From positions 2,218,501 through 2,282,500 of the forward strand of contig OW051470.1 in NCBI GenBank assembly GCA_932521025.1: DNA of 64,000 bases. Reading direction: 5' to 3'. A model generated the notes under the pieces. The model was not told the DNA's origin, did not search any database, and saw nothing but the letters and a program-made list of their open reading frames with translations. This DNA is from Oscheius onirici (Eukaryota; Nematoda; Chromadorea; Rhabditida; Rhabditidae). Shown here piece after piece: positions 48,208-58,625 of the stretch (within the stretch, counting starts at the first letter, position 1; each line of letters begins with the position of its first letter). Made by a program: the position numbers and the translations under genes.

Positions 48208-50716
48208 ATGTTCTCTACGCCGTTGCACGACTTCTTCCGTCTCCTCGTCGGAATTTGCCTTGGCTGTCTCATTGGGGCCTTCTTTGTAAGTTTCTTGATC
48301 ACAAAGAAAAACCCTGCAGTTCGAGCAAAATGCCAGTCCGCCCGTCTACCGTCTGAACAGTTCCGACGTCACCTTCTATCCCAACGAGACCGGCGACTCG
48401 ACAATAGCCGAATTCTTCGCCAGCAAAGTGAAAATCTTCTGTCTCGTGCTGACCGAACAGAGTCGTCACAAGACCTTTGTCGTCGGAATCAAGGAGACTT
48501 GGATCAACAAGTGTCAAGAGTGAGTTTCTTTTCATTGGATTGGGACAACATGAGGGCCCCTGCGAATTTTGAAAAGACAAGAAAAGTAGGGGATGAAAAC
48601 CTTGTGTGAAGAATGAGTTCTTTTTTGTAACGATCAAATACGTACACGCAAACTGTCCGATTTAGATTGATCCATACTTAGGTTCAGAACAAGATAGAGA
48701 TTGTTCAGAGTCAAACAGATTGACCTCAGTACGATCTCTGCTTAACATTCAATTGTTTGTTGGCTGACCTTCCAGTGTATTGTTGGTCTGTTCGTTTGCG
48801 TATGCTTCTGACAGTTTCTAGGAGTCTCTGAAGCATAATCTTACTGAATCACCCTGATACTCTTCTTTCCAGGCACATTCTGATCTCGGACGTGGACGAC
48901 CCGAATGTCTCAGCCGTCAATGGTGGTCCAGACGATCAGAGTCGTCTAGCCTACGGAATCTCCTACATCATTGACAGCCGTCTGTCCGACTTTGACTGGT
49001 TCCTCGTCGCTCAGGACAACACCTTCGTCATTATGGAAAATCTGCGTCATTTCCTCTACCAGCAGTCACCGAAAAAGGCTGCTTTGTTTGGCGAGAGATT
49101 CCAAGCCGGCCTGTTTGCACAAAGTACTCTCAACCTCGAAACTGGAGCTGTTTTGAGCAGGGCTGCTCTCGAAAAGTGGGTCTTTTGTTCTTTTTTTTTC
49201 CACCAAGAAACGATTTCAGATTCAGTCAGTCGCCTGTTGACGAAAAGTGCTTTAAATCTAGAAGGACGGTCGGACAGTCGCTGCACTTTTGCATGACGGC
49301 AGCCGTCGTCCCGTTGTATTTGTGTCGCGACAACGAAGGAAAGCACAGGTTCGGAATCGTCGATCCGATGAACTTTTGGACTCTTATGGAAGGCGGGACG
49401 CCACGCATCGAAAAGCTATCAGGTCAGTTGCAACTTGCAAGTCAAAAGAAAGAGACTGCAGAACTTGAACCATGGTGACAGACCCGGGTTGCACTTGTGC
49501 CGTCACGACAGTCTCGGTGAACGGCCAGAAGTTGGGGTAATCAAACAGGTCTGGAAAAAAAACTCTGGGAAACCAGTGGTTGGAGCAAATTTTGAAAAAG
49601 CTCTCCCTTCGAGGGGAGAGCAACAAGTTCGTATGGTTTGTTCAATACAAAGCCATTTAATTTGTCGCGGTACCGGAATAACATGGAAAGCTAACAATAA
49701 GGCTACCGGAGGCAACCATGATTATCTATCCACGAATCCTATCTGTGACAAAAACACCTCTTAACTCTATCAATTTCTATGCAAAATGTCGGTGAGGAAA
49801 GACATCAACTGCTCTTTTCCGCAGCCCGTCCTCCCATGTGGTCTAGTGGTTAGGATTCGTGGTTTTCACCCACGCGGCCCGGGTTCGATTCCCGGCATGG
49901 GAAATGTCTTTTTGCTTTTGTTTTTGTGCTTATATCTTTTCCGTTCCACTTGATGGTCCCGATCCGCCAATAGTAACCCCAAAAAATTTTAACTTTTGTT
50001 AGGACAAGGTTGGCAACGCCCTTCCAGGGCTAAAGTAGAAATTCATGACTTCTTTCTGTCACGGAGTCCTAGTCGTGTTTTTCTTTTCATTCCTCCTTTG
50101 TTACTCTCCTGCAATCACTCTCCCTGTCCATTCAAAGTAACTACCAAAGTCGTTAGAACCCATCGCGCACTTGCTTTTCCTGTCGCGACTTGTTAAAAAT
50201 TAATTTTCGTACAAAGCTCGCCTCCTTACCCTCAATTAGAGCTTCAGACACACACAGAGACGCGAGAGCAATGTAAAGTGGATTGGATAATAACTTTCGA
50301 ACTTTGAGAAAAATTAGCATGTTCGCAGCTAAGCTGGTTTGATTGTATTTTGTTACTGATTATTATATTTCTCAAAGAGCAACGAACAAGTTCTCATACA
50401 CTCTACGTGTTCCATCAGATATAATCAAATAAGAACCTTTCAAGAAATACTTCTTTTCCGGTCGTAAAAACTAGCTTTTTGTCTCCTATAAACTGAACTG
50501 ATATAAGTCTGAAGTAAGTTACAGGTAGAAAGGAAATTTTTGTGTTCGGTACCATTTCCTGATACTAGATTGCAGTATATGTTCACCGTTTCCAACACTC
50601 CTTTTCCAGAAACCCTGATCTCCTTCCCAGTCTACTCCGAGGCACAGTTCGTCATCTACGAGAAGATTATCTATCACTGGCAGGTCTTTGGAGCCACAGG
50701 CCTGATTCGTCAATAA
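48208..50716 (+). CDS. GT31 family core-1 galactosyltransferase-like protein lacking the DxD motif
   Basis: Five exons: 48208-48285, 48320-48519, 48873-49175, 49220-49422, 50610-50716 (891 nt, 296 aa). Type II membrane topology: a short cytosolic tail then a single anchor (FRLLVGICLGCLIGAFF). The lumenal domain matches C1GALT1 in order: IFCLVLTEQSRHKTF...IKETWINKC, a DFDWFLVAQDNTFVIMENLR block at the catalytic site, SPKKAALFGERFQAG, a LETGAVLSRAALEKF block, and the C-terminal LISFPVYSEAQFVIYEKIIY then HWQVFG. In active enzymes the central block contains DDDT; here it is QDNT, so the metal-binding DxD is lost. Loss of DxD is also seen in the chaperone Cosmc. The length is shorter than typical C1GALT1 (about 360 aa). 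The last intron (1.19 kb) contains tRNA-Glu unit C with an R1 insertion. Confidence 0.82.
49832..49903 (+). tRNA. tRNA-Glu (TTC), unit C
   Basis: 72 nt with acceptor TCCCATG/CATGGGA, anticodon TTC in loop TTTTCAC, discriminator A. It lies sense within the last intron of the GT31 gene. Identical to the other two copies by eye. Confidence 0.95.
50004..50281 (+). mobile_element. R1 insertion, with empty site at 41573-41574
   Basis: Starts ACAAGGTTGGCAACGCCC and ends GCAATGTAAAGTGG. The flanks, TTTTGTTAGG and ATTGGATAATAAC, are contiguous in unit A. The element has no terminal inverted repeats and no coding frame. It shares start and tail with the 434-bp copy at 15754-16187, so length variation is internal. 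Class unknown. Confidence 0.75.
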
Positions 50717-50940
50717 GTCACATTTCAAAACTTTTCAATAACTTTTTGTAGATACAATTTATTAACGGAATAGAATAGCGACTTATTACACTTTGTGTAC
50801 AAAACACAATTTTTGGGTAGATAGGTACAAATGCAGTGGGACTTGGCAGGCTGGAGTACAGTGATGTTACCCGACTCTCAAAATATGGACTGGAAAATAA
50901 GGAATGGAATTTGTGATGGGGGAGATGTTGAAGGCGTTGT

Positions 50941-52550
50941 TTACCTCCTGGTACCGTCCTCGAAGAAGACTCCTCCGTCCAGAGCACAGTATTTGGGACA
51001 GATTCCTGTAATTGAAGTGTCAGTTGTTTGAATAAGTGTCCCAGTACTTTTTCTATCACTGAAGCTTCTGACTCTTATTTCCATCCTCTCACTCTCACGA
51101 ATTCTATCTTCGTTACAGTTACTCTCACTCTCGAATAACTGTCACTCGTACTATTCCTGTTACTGTAGTTCTCTAACTCCCATTCCTACCCTTACCCTCT
51201 TCAGTCATCTAACAACGATATCCCCTTTTCTGAGAAACTGTCATTCTCACTCTCGGATCTTGTTACTGTCCATGTCTCACACCCTTAGCCTACCATATAT
51301 TACTCTCACTCCAGGACATGTTAACACTGACTTTCGACCTTTTCCTTATTGATTGACCATAACTGACAATTTCACTTTCACTCTCCGAACTGATCCTGTT
51401 ACTGTTCTTCTCTGACTCCAACTCTCACTTTTCCCACCCTCTTCCTCACTCTCAAAAAGTATTCCATCCCCTCTTCTCTGTAAGCGAAAATCACGACTCG
51501 TTGACATTCTTTGCCCCACACCTTTCATTTTCTTGTCTGATCCCTCAACCCACCTCTTTCTCCTTGTGGTCCTGGCTGTCCAGGCTGTCCAGCTGGTCCA
51601 TTTTCACCCGGTTGTCCGACTTGTCCAACAGGGCCTGGTGGTCCTTGGGGTCCAGGAAGTCCGTCAGGTCCCGGTCGGCCAGGCTGTCCGGCGTCTCCCG
51701 GTAGTCCTGGGGGCCCGGTCTCGCCAGGAATTCCAGGATCTCCAGGAAGGGCAGGTGTGCTGAAGGCCGGTCGTCCGGGTTCTCCTCTCGGTCCATCGCG
51801 TCCGTTATCTCCCGAGTTTCCAGGCGGACCGGGAGGTCCCTGTGGACCTGGAGGACCGTCATTTCCGGGTCTTCCGGGATGTCCGGGCTGTCCTGGACTG
51901 CCAGAATCTCCGGAGGGGCCTGGCTGACCCGGTTCACCGGGAGGACAGGGGTTGCAAGGCGGAGCGGTGACTTCTTCACAGACCGCTGGTGGTCGTCCTG
52001 GGAATCCGGGGGCTCCAGGCGCTCCAGGCTTTCCAGGAACTCCGTTTCGGCCAGGGGGTCCGTCGGGGCCAGGAAGTCCGGGAAGACAGCAGCCTTGACA
52101 GCCTCCAGCCTGACGCTTAGCTCTTCCGGCTGTGGCATTGCTGGGACGAAGGAAACTGGGCAGAGCACTGCGGGGAGAGCTACGGAACTCGGCAACTTCC
52201 ATCATCACATCACGAGCGGAAAGCTGAAAAAAAGAAATTGGAAAAAAATACAAAAAAAAGCAAAAACATTGCTCCCTGTGAGGCTCGAACTCACGACCTT
52301 CAGATTATGAGACTGACGCGCTGCCGACTGCGCCAAGGAAGCACCGAGATGGCGTTTTGGGTTAGGTGCCTACCTTGCAAAATTCCATTTCGCCCTGTAC
52401 TCGCTGATGGACACTGTTGATGTAGTTGTTTATGATGGGAAGCGTGATGAAAACGGCAACGATTGCCACAAAAGAAAAACCAACGGCCGAATAGGCTACA
52501 AAACGGTAGGCCCTCTCGCGAGGCTCCTCTTCACACGAGGAGGTCTTCAT
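50941..52550 (-). CDS. Cuticle collagen
   Basis: Structural protein of the exoskeleton, secreted by the hypodermis. Three exons: 52550-52374, 52223-51554, 51005-50941 (912 nt, 303 aa). The N-terminus [20 protein letters not shown] is followed by a signal-anchor ([18 protein letters not shown]), as in nematode collagens. A furin-type site (GRAKR) precedes [18 protein letters not shown], the first Cys box. Gly-X-Y blocks are interrupted by a second Cys segment ([20 protein letters not shown]). The C-terminus after the last intron is [20 protein letters not shown], a classic collagen ending. Intron 1 (150 bp) contains a complete tRNA-Met on the same strand; intron 2 is 548 bp of CT-rich DNA. The exact col gene cannot be named. 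Confidence 0.95.
52270..52342 (-). tRNA. tRNA-Met elongator (CAT)
   Basis: 73 nt; acceptor GCTTCCT/AGGGAGC, anticodon loop CTCATAA (CAT), T loop GTTCGAG, discriminator A. It fills half of the first intron of the collagen gene and has the same orientation. Confidence 0.93.
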
Positions 52551-53013
52551 ACCTATAATCAACAAGGTTTTTTAGGATTAGTTACGAGAGAAAACGACCG
52601 TGAAAGAGAAAAAAGATCGATGCAAAAACTGTGGACATAAGTGGTAGACGCGAGGATCAAGTGGCTAGAAGAAGCTGAGAAGACCGGTAGATCCGAGGCT
52701 CTTTTTGGGGCGGATTAGGGGAAACAAAAAGTTGTCGTGGAACGGGGATTTGGCAGATTTGTCAAGTGGAATAAATCGACTCTTCCCGGTAGAAAAATCC
52801 AGGATCAAACACCTTTCAGACCATGAAAGGCTGACAAAAAACGGACTTATGCATGAGTCAGTAGATCCTCTTGTATCTCTTCTGTTCTCTATTTAGTCTT
52901 CACTCTCAGTTGACGCAGTTTGTTCAGACCATCATTTGGATCAAAATGGGTCAAAAAGCAGCTGAAACAATAAAAAAGGTGTTCTTCTTCAAAAGCTAAA
53001 AAACAAAAACATT

Positions 53014-53085
53014 CTCCCCGGCCGGGAATTGAACCCGGGTCTCGCATGTGACAGACGCGGATACTCACCACTATACTACCGAGGA
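53014..53085 (-). tRNA. tRNA-Asp (GTC)
   Basis: 72 nt; acceptor TCCTCGG/CCGGGGA, D arm TAGTATAGTGGTGAGTA, anticodon GTC within CTGTCAC, T arm GGGTTCAATTCCC. A few stem mismatches in the anticodon stem relative to the usual Asp sequence (GCGTCTGTCACATGCG) weaken pairing slightly, so a decayed copy is possible. Confidence 0.85.
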
Positions 53086-55044
53086 CACAGTGCGAACAAA
53101 ATCGCCCTTGATGGCAACTCTGCTGGCAATCTAAAGCATTGGCGCCTCGCTTCCTCTAGCTTTTTGCAGTGTTTTTAGAAGAAAAAATTGCGATTTATGA
53201 TCCAACTTCACCGGAAAATTGATCCGAACGAAAATGTATAAAAATGGAGCAGTTTGAAGCCCAACACTGTCGAGAAACCGTTTTCAGGATGAATGAGCTG
53301 ACAGAGGCGAACTGTTACCAAAAGAGAAAATTGAAGGTAGAGAACAGGATAAAGAAGAGACGTGACAAAAGACTAAAACAGCTGTAATCGTTGCCCCCTG
53401 GGCCATAAGCTGAGACATGGTCGAGGCGCCGCCTTAGATCCGGCCGGCTTTTATATGCCAGCAGCTATCTTTCTTCAGGGCAGAGAAGACGAGGCGGAGT
53501 TTGGCTGTCGGCCAAATGCCAAATGCAAGAAGGGAGCCAATTGAGCTGCTCAGCCAAACCGGCGCCACGCCCACTTTTTTCGGAAAAGAGATGGCTGGAG
53601 GGAGAGGTTGAGATTATGGGATACAGTTCCAGTGGCTGGAGCTTCAATTCGAAGAATCCACGTTTTTTAGAGAGTGTATTATACGAGAGCTAACAGAGAC
53701 AGACATTGAGAAACACAATGTCAGTAAATTTTAGAAAAGTACGGATTTTGGCGAGGATACTATCAGTTGCCTGAACAAACGATAAGACAGTGAATTAAGG
53801 GACAAATGAGTTGGAATAACCTTCACCGATTGATGAATCGAAAGAGTCTGACTCGAGAGCGTAGTCAAGAAAATGAGACTGTTTTCTCGACGTTCTAACC
53901 AGCCTGTGGGTCAGAGTGAACAATACAGATGGTTCAGTATAGAGATGGTACTTGTGTAGACCGTATCAAAACGTTCCGAGTATAGCAAGCATAGCAACCG
54001 AACAAGTTCCTCGATGTGACATGGTAGCTTCAGTTTTATCTTTATCTAAATCCTAACTCAAAAAACCTATTCTGTAGGGAAGAGCTTTTCTATCGCTGTC
54101 CTTGTTCGATTCGGTGTCCATTCTTCTACGATTTTCGTACAGCTATCTCCTTTCTCATTATTTCACTTTCAAAGCCCAATCAAACAGTCTTCTCTTGTGT
54201 TCTTCTATGACGTCTTTCAGCTTTGTCCTATCGCGGACATCGTCGTGCAGCGTGTTGAGTTTTCCGGTCACCAAATTAATGTAAAAACAGAGTCATAGGT
54301 TCTCGTATGACTTTTAGACACCAATTCCAGAAATCCCTTCTCTCATAAGAGTTTCTACTGACTCATTCCCGAACTCGTTCTCCCACCCCATCACTTGAAC
54401 CAGACCTTGTTCATCTTCAGAATCCAAACCAGACAAGGTCACGTACAACCTCCGTATGACTACGTCATTTTCTTTTTTCTCGCGAATGTTGCCGTTGGCT
54501 TTCCTTCCCCTGCCCCCGAAGACGTTCCGGCCGCGTGACCGCGACATAGGGGACCGGTCGAACACAGGGCCTGGCGCGCGGGAATGAGCGTCCCTGCACC
54601 ATTCGTAGAGAAGGGAAAGAAAGTCCTTTTAGGGTAGGAGAGAGAGGGAGATGAGAGGATCGAACATCAAAGAAAGCGAAGGTGTGAAAGGTCGTCTGAG
54701 GGGATCAGGAGATGACTGTAAAAAGTGATTGGAGAAGCGGTGAAGATGGTGGAACTGGGAAAAATCTGAGACATCCGGACAGTTACAGTCTTGTTTCAAT
54801 GATCATGTCTAGTTTCTATTGAAATGTTAAAGGATCAAAACAAGAGCTAGTGTGAAGATCGTCAAGTAGACCTCCCCTGTCCTGGCTTTCAGAATTTTTT
54901 CTTGAATAACCTCAACAAAAGTTTTGAAAATCTTGTAGCTGGGCAACCCTTTCACAATCAGTTTTTGGAAAATATGACGCCAAAAGCCATGCATAAGCAC
55001 TCAAGAATCAATTTTATTGGAAAGAAGAAGAGCAAAAATGGATT
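53086..55044. other. Intergenic region, no confident gene
   Basis: About 2 kb. One minus-strand frame (54314-54565; MSRSRGRNVFGGRGRKANGN) has some coding flavour but no splice context. A short plus-strand frame after TTTTCAG at 53288 (MNELTEANCYQKRKLK) is too small to call. A GC-richer patch at 53400-53600 could be promoter-like. Confidence 0.4.
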
Positions 55045-55116
55045 TGCGTCCGGGGGGAATCGAACCCCCGTCGAATGCTTGGAAGGCATCCATGCTGACC
55101 ATTACACCACGGACGC
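55045..55116 (-). tRNA. tRNA-Gly (TCC), intact copy
   Basis: 72 nt; acceptor GCGTCCG/CGGACGC, D arm TGGTGTAATGGTCAGCA, anticodon loop CTTCCAA (TCC), T arm GGGGGTTCGATTCCCCC, discriminator A. It is the intact counterpart of the split copy at 36190-37658. Confidence 0.95.
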
Positions 55117-55424
55117 AGCGGTGTTGGAAATCAGCGCTAGTGTCACTACTCCGCTTAGATTTTCTGCCAGAAAATGCCATCGTGGCTTTTTTTCCAATCT
55201 CTTTTACAAGCAGAAAATTGCTCAATTCCTGAAGATCCTGTCATCGAGAGGATGAGTCTGAAAGGAGAACAAACAAAAGACAAATCGCTGCTCTCAGAAC
55301 GATTAATCCTAATTCATATGGGGGGCTAATTCGCCCACCAGTTTTCCCACTCTCGATAGCAGAAAATTCATCAAGGCTCTCGACGCGTATAAAAATAGTT
55401 TGCCTGAGATTTTTCGATAGACAC

Positions 55425-56819
55425 ATGGTTTTCATTCTATCTTTTTTCTTTTTACTCTGTACAGGCATTGAGGCCTGTGGTAATAAGACGGCAATACCAC
55501 AAACTACTACTACAACAACATGTGAAACAACAGAAACAGATCAAACGACTACAGTGTCGTCTTCTAGAGCCACCAGGATTAGTTCTACTGAGGCTCAGAC
55601 CACTGAACTCGTTCCGAGTACAACAGAATCTACCGTATCCTCTACTACAACTGAAACGACCACACCAACAACGACTACGTCAGCGACGACAACAACTCCC
55701 ACGACTACTACGACACCAACCACGACTACTGTGACAACAACGACAACTCCTACTACGACCACAACGATGACGACTACAACTACTCGTGAGTTAAAACTTC
55801 AAGATTGGGTTACAAAAGAGTTGTGAAAGTGTTCCAAACAGATGTAACTGCTTCAAAAAGAATGACCCTTTTAGATAGATAGATTTATTCACAAATTCAC
55901 GCCCCTGGCGAGTGTGGATCTCAAACTTTTCCATTCAGCTGCCGTCCGATGTCACCAATCTGTTCCAGCCACTGTCCGAATATCCACTGTCCACTTTTGT
56001 CGTTGTCCGTCTCTTGTTCTTTTTTTCGAGCGAGTGTCCATTCGGTAATTGTTCTCGTCCATCGGGTGCCTTCTATTTTGGCGATTTTCTCAGACCAAAG
56101 TAGCTTCAGCCAGAGTATTTTCTTTCTCCAATCCCAAAGCAGACCCTTTTAGAGGCGCAGGCATAACCTTAAGACTGGTGCATACTGTAAGTTAGTTGAA
56201 GACGTCCATGACTCGCCAGGTCGATAAGAAAAATATGAAAGCTCTGTCAGCTGGGCTATCATTTGAGCGTTTCGATTAGTTGATTCAGAAATCCTAGAAT
56301 GACAATGTTGGTGATGGATCACATCAGTCTTCTACCTGACATTCCCTTCGTAGATATCCTTTGTGAAAGTTTTAGGTTCATTTTGTTCTAATCGAATCTC
56401 TCCCATATCGTTAATACAAAATCGTCCCCATGATTGCATTCTTTCGGCTCTACAAATTTGTTCAACTAAAAAATGGTTTCAGCCTTCTGCAAACCGGGAT
56501 GTACTTTGCCGAACACCACGATTCCGGAGGAGATCATTACCTGGAGCGCCCGAATTCTGCGAGGGTGCTGCTCCTCCTACCGGCGAGACTCCCGATCTAT
56601 CCATTGACATCGGCACTGATCCGTGCCAACTAACCATTCAGGGCTGTTCCAAAGGCTTTGCCATTTTCGACGACTTGAGCGAGGTCGTGATGCGTTTTTG
56701 TGGTCCTCCATACGTTCGCAGTTATTCCTGTGATAATGTCATCGTTCCTGAGAAGCCACTTTTCACGGGCGGACAGGAGCGTGACAAGTGGAGAATTCTG
56801 TCTGTGGCATGTTATTAGA
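55425..56819 (+). pseudogene. Thr-rich mucin-like gene with a frame break in its C-terminal domain
   Basis: Exon 55425 to about 55785 encodes a signal peptide (MVFILSFFFLLCTGIEACG) and a long Thr-rich tract with a GTGAGT donor after it. The next recognisable exon (acceptor near 56481) starts FCKPGCTLPNTTIPEEIITW and then stops; a frame offset by one base continues GAPEFCEGAAPPTGETPDLS, GTDPCQLTIQGCSKGFAIFD and GGQERDKWRILSVACY stop (56819). The arrangement, signal plus Thr tract plus Cys-rich end, is that of nematode DUF281-type mucin-like proteins. The shift suggests a single-base frameshift or an unusual splice. If the first exon is read through the donor, the product is a 133-aa Thr-rich protein. 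Confidence 0.5.
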
Positions 56820-56891
56820 GAGACGTGAATAAAGAGTTTGTTGAGGTCTGAAACAGTTGATACTCTAGAGCATTCTAAAGAGCAAAAGCGC

Positions 56892-57614
56892 TTTTCGCGC
56901 CAATTTCTCCAAGACGTTGCGAGACCCGAATTGTTGAAACTTGTCAGCATTTAGCCGTTTTCTGCTTTACTTTGACTCGTCAACTCTAATACTTGAAACT
57001 TGCGTCTCTGGTAGCTCACTCGATCGTCAGCTGCTCGCTTGTGCTCTCGTCCTCTTCCAAATCAGGTCGGGTGTTTCTACCTTTTTCAACAAATTTTCTA
57101 CAAAAATCTTTCGCACTTTACTCCCAGTAACCCCTCTCTTTACACCTTGACTAGGATCTGGCTTGTCCCGAGCAACCCAACTTCCGAAAACTTCAGTCTT
57201 CCGTCCAAGGGCCGATTCGGGTTTCGGTAAGGATCTCTCCGGAGTTTTCGGTTTAAATTCTTCTTTTTCAAAGAACTCTCAGTTTCCAGTCCCCAAACAC
57301 CTTAGCACTTCAGTCATCCTATTGTACAATTTGCTAGTCACAAGCCAGATCCTAGTCAAGGTGTAAAGAGAGGGGTTACTGGGAGTAAAGTGCGAAAGAT
57401 TTTTGTAGAAAATTTGTTGAAAAAGGTAGAAACACCCGACCTGATTTGGAAGAGGACGAGAGCACAAGCGAGCAGCTGACGATCGAGTGAGCTACCAGAG
57501 ACGCAAGTTTCAAGTATTAGAGTTGACGAGTCAAAGTAAAGCAGAAAACGGCTAAATGCTGACAAGTTTCAACAATTCGGGTCTCGCAACGTCTTGGAGA
57601 AATTGGCGCGAAAA
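56892..57614. mobile_element. Fold-back element with 275-bp perfect inverted repeats
   Basis: Left arm 56892-57166 and right arm 57340-57614 appear to be exact reverse complements (ends TTTTCGCGCCAATTTCTCC and mirror; inner ends GGATCTGGCTTGT and mirror), separated by a 173-bp spacer. Arms of this length with no visible difference imply a recent origin or ongoing homogenisation. The short frames in the arms are mirror images and show no known domain. Confidence 0.92.
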
Positions 57615-58625
57615 AAATAAGGCGTGAACCCTTTCTGTGCCCATACATACGACCACTCTCGAAGACTCGGTTTTCCCGGTCAAATGTCCATCCGGAAAGA
57701 GACCTTACTACTCCAGATTACTTCACAAGAAAGCCAAAACACATTAGAGTTTCCCGCCAAAAACCGCCTTTCTGCAGATACGAACCCCCAAATGAAGAAT
57801 TCAAGAAAAGAAAGCGTTCATTTTCCCTGAAGAAATATTAAAAGTCAATACGTACGGGGGTCTGTGGAAAGAGCGAGGGGTTTTTAAAGAAAAAGGGGGG
57901 ACCTCTCTGTGATAACTTATGACTTGGACAACAACAAAAATGCTCGAGAGATCGGAAAGGGGACGGATATCAAGGACACCGAGGTGACAGAAGGCGAAAT
58001 AATACAGCGTGAAGACCTCGTGACAGGACCCATGTAGGCAGTGTGTGTGTGTGACAAATTGTTTTTGGGATTTCTTGTGTAAGAAGCTCGGAGTGGTTAA
58101 AGGAGGGTTGATGACCAGAGAGAGAGACTCTTGTAGATAAATAGAAGGAGACGGGATCAAGCACTGCCGGAAGACGAAGGAAGACTGTTTTGAGCTGAAA
58201 AATGAAGTATGAGTGGATGTCTACAGTAATCCTGTCTGATCTACTGTCCTTCAAGGATACGGTAATCCGAAGTAATTGTTATTGTTATCATCTGACTGAA
58301 AGAATCTCTTCTGTTACCGTAATCCTTATCTGTTCACTATCAGTCTAAATATTTCAGTATCCTATTCAGAAAAATACAGTACCCCTGTTCTACTTGACCC
58401 AAAGAAGACTAGAGTAACCGATTAAAAGTACAACCCTTGGATTAATTCTCACTGTCTGTGTCTGTAAAACTCACAGTACTCTATCCCAAAAACTACAGTA
58501 ACCCTCTCTTCCCTACTGTCTTCAATTTCCCTTCATGACCTCTAAACGAACCTCGTTTAATCGGCAGAGCACTTCCATTCGAGACCGAGTAGCATCTTCT
58601 TCCCAAAGCTCGTGGTACGTTGAGA

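Larger units (their letters stand above)
49700..50340 (+). repeat. tRNA-Glu repeat unit C, interrupted by R1
   Basis: Same order as unit A: GACATCAACTGCTCTTTTCC, tRNA-Glu, CCACTTGATGGTCCCGATCC, TTAACTTTTGTTAGG. Then R1 (50004-50281) intervenes before ATTGGATAATAACTTT resumes. It lies in the last intron of the GT31 gene, sense orientation. Confidence 0.85.

Noticed and set aside
51533..52310. Long plus-strand frames opposite the collagen gene
   Set aside because: Mirror frames caused by the Gly-Pro-rich codon bias of the collagen on the minus strand.
54314..54565. 83-codon minus-strand frame with an RGRGRK-type start
   Set aside because: Some coding flavour, but isolated, with no splice or trans-splice site and no family.
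57629..57830. Short frame downstream of the fold-back element
   Set aside because: No domain, no acceptor before the ATG, low-complexity surroundings.
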